Of a stretch of 64,000 nucleotides of DNA, positions 19,298-28,292 are shown piece by piece. Origin of the DNA: JAKLHL01 sp964411885 (GTDB lineage Bacteria > Bdellovibrionota > JAFGOL01); NCBI GenBank assembly GCA_964411885.1, contig CAYPMK010000001.1, positions 1-64,000 of the forward strand. The letters are read 5' to 3'. The position numbers were made by a program, and so were the translations under genes. The first letter of the stretch is position 1, and the number at the start of each line of letters is the position of its first letter. The notes under the pieces were generated by a model. It did no database searches, had not been told where the DNA came from, and saw nothing but the letters and a program-made list of their open reading frames with translations.

Positions 19298-19636
19298 ATG
19301 TTTACTTTACTTTTTCTAGCTACTAACGTTTATGCACAGGCCGCTACAGCACCTAAAGGAGCCATGGGCATTTTGAACATGTTAATGCCTTTTGTTCTTA
19401 TAATAGTTATTTTTTACTTTTTGATGATAAGGCCACAACAAAAACAAAGAAAACAACATCAACAATTCTTAGCAGGATTAAAAAAGGGAGATGAAGTTCT
19501 AACTTCTAGCGGGATAGTAGGCACAATTTATTCTGTTTCTGACAAGCTTGTCACACTTGAACTAGAGGGAGACGTTAAGATCAAAATGTTAAAAGGTATG
19601 ATAACTGCTAACGCAAAAGATCTTGTAAAGGAGTAA
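19298..19636 (+). CDS. yajC: Sec translocon accessory protein YajC
   Basis: Small inner-membrane partner of SecDF, 112 residues. One TM segment (MPFVLIIVIFYFLMIRPQQK) with the diagnostic YFLMIRPQQKQRK junction, followed by a small cytoplasmic domain (LKKGDEVLTSSGIVGTI). A signal-like hydrophobic start (FTLLFLATNVYAQA) precedes. ATGGAGGATCACAATG gives a strong ribosome site. secD follows after 3 bases, so the yajC-secD-secF unit is intact. Confidence 0.96.
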   Translation: MFTLLFLATNVYAQAATAPKGAMGILNMLMPFVLIIVIFYFLMIRPQQKQRKQHQQFLAGLKKGDEVLTSSGIVGTIYSVSDKLVTLELEGDVKIKMLKGMITANAKDLVKE

Positions 19637-19639
19637 AAT

Positions 19640-21343
19640 ATGTTTAACGCAAAATGGCGTTTTTATTTTGTAATAATACTTATACTTGGAAGTTTATGGG
19701 TTACATCCCCTATCTACATTTCACAAGCTAAGGCACCTTACTGGCTAACAAAATTAATGCCACCAAAAGACCTTAAGCTTGGTCTAGATCTTCAGGGAGG
19801 TACACATCTTGTACTTGGAGTTGATGTAGAAAAGGTGGTCGTTGAACAGGCAGACAGAAATGCTATTAAACTTGATGCGGTATTCAAGGAAAAAAATATT
19901 CCATTTGATAGCGTTAAAAGAGTTGGTGATACTAGTAGGGTATCGGTAAAACTTAAGAATGTTTCAGATGAGGATAAAGTTAGAGAAGCAGTAATTAAGT
20001 ATACTGGTATGATCTTTTCAGCATCTGGTAATGGAGAGATTGTTTTTGATCTTAACAATGAAGAAAAATCATATATAAGAAAGAATGCAGTAAGCCAGAC
20101 CATAGAGGCTATAAGGAACAGGATAGATGAGTTTGGAGTTAATGAGACGAGTATACAGGCTCAAGGTTCAGATAGGATAGTTGTTCAATTACCCGGAGTA
20201 AAAGATGTTACTAGGGCAAAATCTATTATTGGAAGAACAGCTAGGCTTGAATTTAAAATAGTTGTTAACGATCCAAATTTTGGAAAAGACAGAATATATA
20301 GTGCTGTTAATCAGGCTAACGAGGCTGGTGTTGTGTATGATGAAAAAACATCATATGCAGACTATGTAGATAAACTTAATGTTTGGCTTGAAGGCAAAAT
20401 ACCGTCAGACACGATGGTTCTCTTCGAAAAAAAGGTTGATCCATCAACTGGAAAGAAGTTTATGGAACCTTATCTTTTACAAAAAGCTAGTCCAGTTACA
20501 GGAGATGATCTTAAAGATGCTTATGTTGGATACAACAATGAATTTGGCGAACCATATGTTAGCTTCCAGATGAATACTAACGGTGCAAGGTACATGGAAA
20601 AGACCACCGGAGAGAATATCGGTAAACAATTAGCAATAGTGCTTGATAAAAATATTTATTCAGCTCCTGTAATCCAAGCAAAAATAAGTGATCAGGGTCA
20701 AATAACACTTGGCTCAGGAAGACCTATAAGTGAATTACAACAAGAGGCGGAAGACATAGCTTTAGTATTAAGAGCTGGAGCGCTTCCTGCACAACTTACT
20801 TTTGAAGAAGAAAGAGTTGTTGGTCCATCTCTTGGTAATGATAGTATAGAGCAAGGAAAACTATCTTTTATACTTGGAGCTTTGATAGTAGTTCTTTTTA
20901 TGTTGATATACTACAGATTTTCTGGAGCAGTTGCAGACGTAGCTGTCGTGTTGAACGTTGTGATACTCATGGCTTTAATGATGTTGTTCGGTGCCACACT
21001 AACTCTTCCCGGTATAGCAGGTATAGTCTTGACCGTAGGTATGAGTGTTGACGCTAACGTAATTATTAATGAAAGGATAAGAGAAGAAATACGATCAGGG
21101 AATACTGGAAAAGCTGCCTTAGAAATAGGTTATGATAAAGCCCTCTGGACTGTCCTTGATGCTAATATAACTACAGCAATAGCTGGTATAGTGTTGTTAC
21201 AATATGGAACAGGTCCTGTTAAGGGCTTTGCTGTAACTTTACTTATAGGTATCGCGACTTCTGTTTTTACGGGAGTATATATAACAAGATGGATATTTGA
21301 GTATCTAATAGAAAAAGGCTACTTAAGAAAACTTAGTATATAA
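19640..21343 (+). CDS. secD: Protein translocase subunit SecD
   Basis: Inner-membrane subunit that uses the proton gradient to pull exported proteins through SecYEG. 567 residues. Seen: DLKLGLDLQGGTHLVLGVD after TM1, the periplasmic P1 domain with IRNRIDEFGVNETSIQAQG, the P1-head segment, ARYMEKTTGENIGKQLAIVL, the five C-terminal TM segments with GMSVDANVIINERIREE (TM4 D/N residues that carry protons), and the LRKLS tail. Length and layout are normal. It lies 3 bases after yajC and 19 before secF. Confidence 0.97.
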   Translation: MFNAKWRFYFVIILILGSLWVTSPIYISQAKAPYWLTKLMPPKDLKLGLDLQGGTHLVLGVDVEKVVVEQADRNAIKLDAVFKEKNIPFDSVKRVGDTSRVSVKLKNVSDEDKVREAVIKYTGMIFSASGNGEIVFDLNNEEKSYIRKNAVSQTIEAIRNRIDEFGVNETSIQAQGSDRIVVQLPGVKDVTRAKSIIGRTARLEFKIVVNDPNFGKDRIYSAVNQANEAGVVYDEKTSYADYVDKLNVWLEGKIPSDTMVLFEKKVDPSTGKKFMEPYLLQKASPVTGDDLKDAYVGYNNEFGEPYVSFQMNTNGARYMEKTTGENIGKQLAIVLDKNIYSAPVIQAKISDQGQITLGSGRPISELQQEAEDIALVLRAGALPAQLTFEEERVVGPSLGNDSIEQGKLSFILGALIVVLFMLIYYRFSGAVADVAVVLNVVILMALMMLFGATLTLPGIAGIVLTVGMSVDANVIINERIREEIRSGNTGKAALEIGYDKALWTVLDANITTAIAGIVLLQYGTGPVKGFAVTLLIGIATSVFTGVYITRWIFEYLIEKGYLRKLSI

Positions 21344-21362
21344 ATCTGGAGGAAAGCTTAAT

Positions 21363-22280
21363 ATGTTTAACATAGTTAAACCCAACACGAATTATGATTT
21401 TTTAAAAGCAAGTCGTATAGGGGTGATAGCATCCATTATAGTGATAGGTATAATGATGTTCGTTTTCTTTACTAAAGGCCTTAACTACGGTGTAGATTTT
21501 ACTGGCGGTATAGAGATGCAGGTAAAGTTCGATGATGCTTCTGTTGATAGCCAAAAATTAAGAACTGTTATGCAGGAAATTAAATCTGGTGATGTTCAGG
21601 TACAAAAATTTAGTGATGCAACTGGAAATGAATACTTAATAAGAGTTAAAGGTTCAGAAGCTGATCTTAACGTTGTTACTAAGGACATAGAACTTAAACT
21701 TGAAACGACTTTTAATAAAGGTAGTTACGACATAAGAAAAATAGAGATAGTTGGTCCTAAGGTTGGTAGAGAGTTAAAAATGAGCGCTATATATGCCCTT
21801 ATATATGCAATGTTGGGGATCTTCATTTATATAGCAATAAGGTTTGATTATAAATTCTCGCCTGGAGCTATTGTTGCTTTGATACACGACGTTCTTTTTA
21901 CAGTCGGTATTTTTGCTATAACTGGTTATCAGTTCACCCTTTCTACTGTTGCTGCTCTTTTGGCGATAGTTGGATATTCTGTTAACGATACTATAGTTAT
22001 CTATGACAGAATACGAGAGGTAATGGATAAACACAAAGGGATGTCTTTACCTATTATGATAAACAAGGCACTTAACGAAACCTTGAGCAGAACTATCTTG
22101 ACGACATTAGTGACTTTTCTTTGTGTTCTTATGATATTTATCTTTGGAGGTTCCAGCCTAAGAGATTTTTCTCTTGCTCTTGTAGTTGGAATGGTCTCTG
22201 GTGTTTACTCAACAGTTTTTATTGCTTCACCGGTAATACTTTTGATGGAAAGATTATTCGGGAAGAAAACAGCTGAGTAA
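21363..22280 (+). CDS. secF: Protein translocase subunit SecF
   Basis: Partner of SecD, 305 residues, six TM segments. Seen: LNYGVDFTGGIEMQVKF after TM1, KVGRELKMSAIYALIYAMLGI, FSPGAIVALIHDVLFTVGIFA and VGYSVNDTIVIYDRIRE, the conserved SecF TM4-5 block. TGGAGG lies before the ATG. Its TAA overlaps the recJ ATG by one base, so recJ is probably translated by reinitiation. Confidence 0.97.
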   Translation: MFNIVKPNTNYDFLKASRIGVIASIIVIGIMMFVFFTKGLNYGVDFTGGIEMQVKFDDASVDSQKLRTVMQEIKSGDVQVQKFSDATGNEYLIRVKGSEADLNVVTKDIELKLETTFNKGSYDIRKIEIVGPKVGRELKMSAIYALIYAMLGIFIYIAIRFDYKFSPGAIVALIHDVLFTVGIFAITGYQFTLSTVAALLAIVGYSVNDTIVIYDRIREVMDKHKGMSLPIMINKALNETLSRTILTTLVTFLCVLMIFIFGGSSLRDFSLALVVGMVSGVYSTVFIASPVILLMERLFGKKTAE

Positions 22281-23989
22281 TGTCGAAATGTAAGTGGAAT
22301 GTTATATCTGATATAACAAAAGAGGCTCAAGACCTTTCTATAGAGACTGGTCTTTCTATAATAGTATGTCAAATACTTTTGAATAGGGGTTATTCAGACA
22401 AGGCCTCTGTATATGAATATTTAAATCCTTCTTTAGCAAAACTTCCAGATCCATTTCTTTTGAGTGAGCTTGAAAAAGGTTCTAAAAGAGTTGCAGAAGC
22501 AGTCATTAGTGGTGAAAAAATATCTGTATATGGTGATTACGATATAGATGGATCTACTGCTACAGCTTCTTTAACCTCTTTTCTAAGGTCGTTGGGTGCG
22601 GATGTACTATTTTATCAGCCAGAAAGATTTGCAGAGGGGTATGGTTTTCACATTAGTTCTGTTGATGAGCTAAAGAAAAAAGGCGTGACATTGATCATAA
22701 CAGTTGATTGTGGCACCAGCGATATTGAAACAGCAGAATATTGTATGAAAAATGGCATAGATCTTATTGTAACGGATCACCATAAAGTTTCTCAGGAATA
22801 TCCTAGATCTTTTGCATTTATTAATCCTCATAAAAATGGAGAGGAAAAAGTTTTTTCTGATCTTTCTGGAGTGGGTGTCGCCTATTATTTTATGATAGGC
22901 ATAAGAAAGGTATTAAGGGATAAAGGATTCTTTAATGATAAAAAAGAACCAGACCTTAAAGAATATTTAGATATGGTAGCCTTTGGCACCATAGCAGATC
23001 TTGTCCCTATTCAGGGGATAAACAGGATACTTGTTAAAAAAGGTTTAGAGATGATGAACAACAATCCTCGTCGAGGTCTTAGTGCCTTAATAGAGCTTAG
23101 TAGTTTAAAAGACAAATTGACTTATGAGTCTGTTGGATTTGTTCTTTCGCCAAGAATGAATGCTGCTGGAAGAATGGGAAGCGCATCAAGATGTGTGGAA
23201 CTTTTACTTACTAACGATGATAATGAAGCAAGAGATCTTGCACAGATACTTCAGGAAGAGAACAACAAAAGAATGAACTTTCAAAAAAGATCTTGGGAAG
23301 AGATTTGTTCTTTTGTTGAGACTATAGAAAAAAAAGATCCAGAAGCTTTTGCTAGAATGAACACTATCACTCTTAGCTCTAAAGATTGGCACCAAGGAAT
23401 TATAGGTATACTTGCTTCTAAATCAGTTGATCGATGGTTTAAGCCTACTGCGGTGTTCACAGAGATAGATTCAGGTATTTATAAAGGTTCTGCCAGGAGT
23501 GTTCCCGGGGTAGATCTGTTTAAAGTTTTTTATGAGTTCAAAGACATGTTTGAAGATTTTGGCGGGCATCAAATGGCAATTGGAATGAGTATAAAAGAAG
23601 AAAGGATACAAGAATTTAAACTTATTTTTGAGTCTAGTATTGAAAAACAGCTCAATTCTTGCCCAACAAAACAGACCTTAAATATTGATATGGAAGTTAA
23701 GCTTGGTGAAATTGATATGAAAGTTTTGAACGATCTTTCAAGAATGGAGCCTTTTGGATCAGACAATCCTGCTCCACTTTTTGTTTCAAAGGTAAAAGTT
23801 TTTGACAAGAAAGTCCTGAAGGGCAAACACTTAAAACTAAAACTTGAAAATGGGGCAGATGCCATAGGTTTTAATATGGGTAACTTGGCTGAAAACATTG
23901 GCGCTGTGACTGATATCGTTTTTAGACCAAGCATAAATGAGTGGAATGGAACAAAGAGGATTCAGTACGTTATGGTGGACATTTTATAA
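22280..23989 (+). CDS. recJ: Single-stranded-DNA exonuclease RecJ
   Basis: 5'-3' ssDNA exonuclease for recombinational and mismatch repair, 569 residues. DHH phosphoesterase motifs seen in order: YGDYDIDGSTATA (motif I), TVDCGTSD, VTDHHKVSQE (the DHH), GVGVAYYFM, AFGTIADLVP, then the DHHA1 domain with FGGHQMAIGMSI and a C-terminal OB-like region (MEPFGSDNPAPLFV). Metal-ligand aspartates and histidines all appear intact. It ends the sec operon; about 110 bases follow before the next gene. RecO, encoded at 36301, acts in the same repair pathway. Confidence 0.96.
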   Translation: MSKCKWNVISDITKEAQDLSIETGLSIIVCQILLNRGYSDKASVYEYLNPSLAKLPDPFLLSELEKGSKRVAEAVISGEKISVYGDYDIDGSTATASLTSFLRSLGADVLFYQPERFAEGYGFHISSVDELKKKGVTLIITVDCGTSDIETAEYCMKNGIDLIVTDHHKVSQEYPRSFAFINPHKNGEEKVFSDLSGVGVAYYFMIGIRKVLRDKGFFNDKKEPDLKEYLDMVAFGTIADLVPIQGINRILVKKGLEMMNNNPRRGLSALIELSSLKDKLTYESVGFVLSPRMNAAGRMGSASRCVELLLTNDDNEARDLAQILQEENNKRMNFQKRSWEEICSFVETIEKKDPEAFARMNTITLSSKDWHQGIIGILASKSVDRWFKPTAVFTEIDSGIYKGSARSVPGVDLFKVFYEFKDMFEDFGGHQMAIGMSIKEERIQEFKLIFESSIEKQLNSCPTKQTLNIDMEVKLGEIDMKVLNDLSRMEPFGSDNPAPLFVSKVKVFDKKVLKGKHLKLKLENGADAIGFNMGNLAENIGAVTDIVFRPSINEWNGTKRIQYVMVDIL

Positions 23990-24099
23990 AAACCTATTAA
24001 TTACAAATAGTTATAGTCTGATATTTAGTGCTTGACCTTAAAACGTTTTTTTTGGTACAAAACTATTATAGGCAGTGATGTTGCTTATAAGAGGGGTTA

Positions 24100-24762
24100 A
24101 TGACTTTTAATTTTAAAAGTACTTCCAAGTATAAATATTATTTTGACGAGAAGTTTTCTAAACACATGATAATAAAGCCTTTTCTTCATAAAAACAGGGT
24201 TTTTATAGCTAGTATATCTGCTATTGTATTTATGGTTTTTTCTTTATCTTTCTTTAGTATCAGAACCTATGAAATTCATGAATTGAACCAGCTTAAGGGA
24301 TTTATAGCTGATTTTATGGAAGTAAAAGGAATGAAAAAACTTAATGATCATGAGATTGCTACTCTTGCGAAAGAAGTAAGACGTGCTGCTACACGATATG
24401 ATATAGATCCGATGCTCTTAATATCTGTAATAACTGTGGAATCTTCTTTTGATAAACATGCAAGATCTCCGATGGGCGCAAGGGGATTGATGCAATTAAT
24501 GCCTGCAACAGCAAAAACCTTATGTATGGAAATGGGTCTGCCTTATAACGATAAGGTTTTTACGGACATTGGCACGAATGTACATATAGGTACATATTAT
24601 TTGTCGAAACTTTCATCCAAATATAATAATAATATGCAACTTTATTTGGCTGCATATAACAGGGGCCCTGCTCAGGTTGACCGTATGTTGAAGGAGAAGA
24701 ACAGCATTCCCAAATCTTACTATTCCAAGATAGTAAAGACCTATCAAAAGCTGTCCTTATAA
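24100..24762 (+). CDS. Membrane-anchored lytic transglycosylase (SLT family)
   Basis: Cuts the glycan strands of murein with formation of anhydro-muramic ends. 220 residues: a short cytoplasmic part, one TM anchor (RVFIASISAIVFMVFSLSFF, about residues 31-50), then an SLT/goose-lysozyme-like domain. The catalytic glutamate is in VITVESSFDKHARSPMGARG, followed by LMQLMPATA and YLAAYNRGPAQV, all family signatures. GAGGGG precedes the ATG at 24100. Upstream, TTGACC at 24032 with TACAAA 18 bases on is a weak promoter candidate. queD follows after 7 bases. Confidence 0.93.
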   Translation: MTFNFKSTSKYKYYFDEKFSKHMIIKPFLHKNRVFIASISAIVFMVFSLSFFSIRTYEIHELNQLKGFIADFMEVKGMKKLNDHEIATLAKEVRRAATRYDIDPMLLISVITVESSFDKHARSPMGARGLMQLMPATAKTLCMEMGLPYNDKVFTDIGTNVHIGTYYLSKLSSKYNNNMQLYLAAYNRGPAQVDRMLKEKNSIPKSYYSKIVKTYQKLSL

Positions 24763-24769
24763 ATAAACT

Positions 24770-25126
24770 ATGTATGAAGTAAGGGTTCTTAGTAGATTTA
24801 GCTCCGCCCATAATCTAAGGAACTATAAAGGCAAGTGTGAAAATCTTCATGGACACACGTGGAAAGTAGAGCTTTGTCTTACCGGTGACAAGCTTAACAG
24901 TGATGGCTTTTTGTGTGACTTTGTAGAACTTAAAAAAGAATTAAATACTTTGCTAGATAGATATGATCATAAATACATCAACGAGGTAAAGCCTTTTGAT
25001 ACATTGAATCCAACTGCAGAAAATTTAGCCCGAGTAATATATGATGAGCTAAAACAAAAATTCAGCGGTTTACTTGAAGTGACCGTATGGGAGTCAGATG
25101 ATGCACGGGCTGTTTACAAAGCCTGA
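24770..25126 (+). CDS. queD: 6-carboxytetrahydropterin synthase
   Basis: Second step of preQ0/queuosine synthesis: dihydroneopterin triphosphate to 6-carboxytetrahydropterin. 118 residues. Zinc and catalytic residues are visible: FSSAHNL, then CENLHGH with the catalytic cysteine and two histidines, the LCDFVELKK segment, DRYDHKYIN, NPTAENLARVI and the C-terminal glutamate in VWESDDARAVY. This is QueD rather than mammalian-type PTPS because of the CxxxHGH spacing. The 3' end overlaps queC by 29 bases. Confidence 0.94.
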   Translation: MYEVRVLSRFSSAHNLRNYKGKCENLHGHTWKVELCLTGDKLNSDGFLCDFVELKKELNTLLDRYDHKYINEVKPFDTLNPTAENLARVIYDELKQKFSGLLEVTVWESDDARAVYKA

Positions 25127-25814
25127 GCCTTTAAAAGCTTTGGTGCTTTGTTCTTCCGGACTGGATTCGGTATACAATTTGTTGTTGGCTAAAAAAAGAT
25201 ACAATAAAGTATCTGTACTTTTTTTCGATTATGGACAAAAAGCTGCACCACATGAATATGTAAGAGTTAAAAAGATTTGTTCAATGCTTTCTTTGGAACT
25301 TATAAGGATAGATCTTCCTTGGTATAGGGGGCTTTCTTCTACCTTACTAGATTACTCAAGGAAAGTTACGGAGTACAAAGACAAAACCCATGCAGACAAG
25401 GACGATAAAATTAATGAGTGGGTTCCAAACAGAAACGGTGTCTTTGTTAATGTTGCTGCCGCTGTAGCTGAGTCAGACCATTATCATGTAATTGTTATAG
25501 GTATAAACAAGGAAGAAGCCCTTAGGTATCCAGATAATAGTGTTAACTTTATACAAGGGAGTGAGGAACTATTCAAGTTATCAACACTTAGTCATCCAAA
25601 ATTACATTCCTTTTCTGCAGAATTAGATAAGAAAAGCATATTAAAAGACCTATATCCTCTCATGAAGGAGTATAATCTACCTATACAACTTATTTGGAGT
25701 TGTTACGAAAGTTTCGAAAAAATGTGTGGAACCTGTGAATCTTGTGTTAGGCTTAAGGGAGCACTTAAAGACAACGGGATGGAGAGTGAATGGAAAGGTC
25801 TTTTCTTGAAATAA
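25098..25814 (+). CDS. queC: 7-cyano-7-deazaguanine synthase
   Basis: ATP-dependent ligase turning 7-carboxy-7-deazaguanine into preQ0. 238 residues. The PP-loop reads LCSSGLDSVYN (usual SGGLDS; the first Gly is Ser). Further blocks are FFDYGQKAAPHE, WVPNRNGVFVNVAAA, and the zinc cysteines SCYESFEKMCGTCESC. NFIQGSEELFKL is also typical. The start lies inside queD; ATG 25098 or 25101 are both possible. The 3' end overlaps the DUF366 gene by 25 bases. queE, needed between QueD and QueC, is not in the window. Confidence 0.93.
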   Translation: MMHGLFTKPEPLKALVLCSSGLDSVYNLLLAKKRYNKVSVLFFDYGQKAAPHEYVRVKKICSMLSLELIRIDLPWYRGLSSTLLDYSRKVTEYKDKTHADKDDKINEWVPNRNGVFVNVAAAVAESDHYHVIVIGINKEEALRYPDNSVNFIQGSEELFKLSTLSHPKLHSFSAELDKKSILKDLYPLMKEYNLPIQLIWSCYESFEKMCGTCESCVRLKGALKDNGMESEWKGLFLK

Positions 25815-26362
25815 GGCAATTCAATGAAGATATAAATTACGACGGTAGCCAATTAAGTCCACATTGGATATATAAGAACACTGGTGTTATGGGAGACGCT
25901 GTAGCTTCTTTCGTTGGATCTTGTGATATCCCATATTCAAACATGGTAGACTTAGAGGACGTTTTGGCTAAAGAACAGATTTGTTCGTCTAGGATGCTGC
26001 ATTTCATAACAGAGATATTCGGAAAGGATTGTTTGTTTGGTTCTACTCTACTAAGTGTATTTGTTTCTGAAATACAGAATGAGTTACTTAGTAAAGGTAT
26101 TAATGTAACAAAAAAAGGCGATGATCTTTTTATAAAGGACGGCAAACTTTCTATAGCAATAGCTACGGCAACTCCAGTTTCTACTCTTATGCATATTGGT
26201 ATTAATGTCACAACAAAAGGGACTCCTGTAAAAACAGCTTCTTTAGAGGAATATAAAATAGATCCAATTCAGTTTTCTCAGTCAGTGCTTGAAAGGTTCA
26301 ATAAGGAATATAGTAGGATAATACTTGCCGCGTGCAAAGTTGTACCTAGGGGGAAGGTATGA
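25790..26362 (+). CDS. DUF366 family protein, linked to the queuosine genes
   Basis: 190 residues. I recognise the DUF366 pattern from memory: the N-terminal YDGSQLSPHWIY, GVMGDAVASFVGSCDI, MVDLEDVLAKEQICSSRMLHFI, then KKGDDLFIKDGKLSIAIATATPVS. No biochemical function is known to me. Its 5' end overlaps queC by 25 bases and its stop overlaps the PhoH gene by 4, so it is made together with QueC. A role in deazaguanine chemistry or transfer is inferred only from position. No TM segment or signal peptide is visible; it should be cytoplasmic. Confidence 0.8.
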   Translation: MERSFLEIRQFNEDINYDGSQLSPHWIYKNTGVMGDAVASFVGSCDIPYSNMVDLEDVLAKEQICSSRMLHFITEIFGKDCLFGSTLLSVFVSEIQNELLSKGINVTKKGDDLFIKDGKLSIAIATATPVSTLMHIGINVTTKGTPVKTASLEEYKIDPIQFSQSVLERFNKEYSRIILAACKVVPRGKV

Positions 26363-27714
26363 AAAGAAAAACGTTCGTTCTGGATACCAATGTTCTGTTG
26401 TTCGATCCTCTTGCAATGCTCAAGTTTGGGGCCAACGATATCGTTATCCCTATAACTGTAATAGAGGAAATAGATAAATTTAAAAAAGACCTTACAGAAA
26501 ATGGAAGAAATGCTAGGCAGATATCTCGTTTTATTGACGAAATGAGAAGTAAAGGCAACCTTATGGAAGGTGTTTCTTTAGATAATAAAGGAACCCTTTA
26601 TATTGATATTCCAGACGATAAGAATGTTGGTCTTCCTGCTGTGTTCGATAACAACAAAGCTGATAACGCCATACTATCAACAGCGATGAAGCACAAAAAA
26701 ATAGACAGCAGAAGAACGGTTATCTTTGTAACTAAAGATACAAATTTAAGGATAAAAGCAGATCTTTTGGGTCTTAAAGCCGTAGATTATGAACCGGGAG
26801 ATCAAAAAGTAGACGAACTATATTCTGGTATCCGCTACATAGAATGTATGAAAAAGGATATCGATACTTTTTATAAGGAAAAGAAAATAGGTCTTGATGG
26901 ACTTAAGAACACAGCGGGTATACTTCCTAATGAATATGTAATATTAAGAGACGTTGCAGATAGATCACATACAGCATTGGGAAGGTATGATCTAAATACA
27001 GCGATGGTAGTTCCTTTGTTCAGGGGTGCTTTAGAGGGTGTGTGGGGTATCACTCCAAAGAACGTGGAACAGATTTTTGCACTAGACATGTTGTTAAACG
27101 ACGACATCAGACTAGTAAGTATTATAGGCAAGGCTGGTACTGGTAAGACCTTGTTAGCTCTTGCGGCAGGTCTTTCAATGACCATTGACGACGGAACTTA
27201 CACAAGACTATTGGTATCTAGACCGGTGTTCCCTCTTGGTAAAGATATAGGTTATCTGCCAGGAGACATAGAGGAAAAACTTAATCCATGGATGGCTCCG
27301 ATATTTGATAATCTTGAATATATATTAGGTTCTGGTGAATCTAATGCACAAGGTGGTAAGAAAAGACCCGGAGGAGCAAGAAAGTGGCAGGAGCTGATCA
27401 ATCAGGGTATGTTGAACATAGAACCACTTACTTATATAAGGGGCAGAAGTATAGCTAATCAGTATCTTATAGTTGATGAAGCTCAAAACCTTACTCCACA
27501 TGAGATAAAGACTATTCTTACAAGAGCTGGTAATTACACGAAAATAGTGCTTACAGGAGACTGTTTCCAGATAGATAATCCATACATTGATTCGTCTAGC
27601 AATGGTCTGAGTTATGTTGTAGAAAGGTTTAAGGACCAAAAGATAGCTGGGCACGTAACACTTGTGAAGGGTGAACGTTCTGAACTTGCGGAGCTTTCAG
27701 CTAATCTACTTTAA
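26359..27714 (+). CDS. PIN-domain PhoH-like ATPase
   Basis: 451 residues. The N-terminal PIN domain (about 1-150) has the acidic nuclease residues: LDTNVLLFDP, VIEEIDKFK, DNAILSTAM and VTKDTNLRIKA. The C-terminal PhoH ATPase (about 215-451) has Walker A GKAGTGKTLLALAAG, Walker B YLIVDEAQNLTPHE and LTGD. This two-domain form is widespread in bacteria and is considered an RNA-processing helicase/nuclease; substrates are unclear. The ATG overlaps the DUF366 stop as ATGA. It is followed after 19 bases by a PilZ gene. Confidence 0.93.
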   Translation: MKRKTFVLDTNVLLFDPLAMLKFGANDIVIPITVIEEIDKFKKDLTENGRNARQISRFIDEMRSKGNLMEGVSLDNKGTLYIDIPDDKNVGLPAVFDNNKADNAILSTAMKHKKIDSRRTVIFVTKDTNLRIKADLLGLKAVDYEPGDQKVDELYSGIRYIECMKKDIDTFYKEKKIGLDGLKNTAGILPNEYVILRDVADRSHTALGRYDLNTAMVVPLFRGALEGVWGITPKNVEQIFALDMLLNDDIRLVSIIGKAGTGKTLLALAAGLSMTIDDGTYTRLLVSRPVFPLGKDIGYLPGDIEEKLNPWMAPIFDNLEYILGSGESNAQGGKKRPGGARKWQELINQGMLNIEPLTYIRGRSIANQYLIVDEAQNLTPHEIKTILTRAGNYTKIVLTGDCFQIDNPYIDSSSNGLSYVVERFKDQKIAGHVTLVKGERSELAELSANLL

Positions 27715-27733
27715 ATTAGTGGAGGGTATCCCA

Positions 27734-28279
27734 ATGTTTGGCCGTTTTGGTGTTAGCGATAGTCTTATAAACAGAAGAAGACATGCAAGAGCACCTTTGA
27801 ATTCAAAAGTTATTCTTGTGTCTACTTCAACGGATGGTGTGCCCAAAGTTTACTATGCAAGGGATGTATCTGTTTCTGGTCTTTTTATAGAGACTGTTGA
27901 TTTTTTGAAAGTTGGTGCATCAGTTAGGTGTTTATTCCCTGTAGTAGGGACAGATAAAACAGTACAGGCAAGAGGAAAAGTGGTAAGAGTTGTTGAGCCT
28001 GTTTCTGACGACGATTATGTTAGTCCAGGAATAGGAGTAGAGTTTGAGGACACACCTTTTGAGAGCTCCATATTACTTGAGAACTACGTGGTTAATATAA
28101 AATATGTTTATGAGGAACTCTTGTTGTTAATAACAATGAAGAGTCCAGACGTAGATAGAATAATGTATCTTGTTAAGAAGGCTAACATAGGAGAGTACAG
28201 AGACTTCTTTGATCTAAAAGAAAAGATAAAGAAAGTTGCATTTTCTTTAGGAATATTAAAGGACGGACTAAGTTTATAA
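27734..28279 (+). CDS. PilZ-domain protein
   Basis: Probable cyclic-di-GMP receptor, 181 residues. The N-terminus has the RxxxR box as NRRRHARAPL, and about 30 residues later the second box DVSVSGLFIE, matching (D/N)xSxxG. The c-di-GMP-binding residues are therefore kept. The C-terminal half is helical and unmatched. Start ATG 27734 is chosen because GGAGGG lies 7 bases upstream; a longer in-frame start would sit inside the PhoH gene. The protein has no signal peptide. Neighbours (PhoH, thyX) give no hint of the output process. Confidence 0.88.
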   Translation: MFGRFGVSDSLINRRRHARAPLNSKVILVSTSTDGVPKVYYARDVSVSGLFIETVDFLKVGASVRCLFPVVGTDKTVQARGKVVRVVEPVSDDDYVSPGIGVEFEDTPFESSILLENYVVNIKYVYEELLLLITMKSPDVDRIMYLVKKANIGEYRDFFDLKEKIKKVAFSLGILKDGLSL

Positions 28280-28292
28280 AGGGGTTTAAGTG

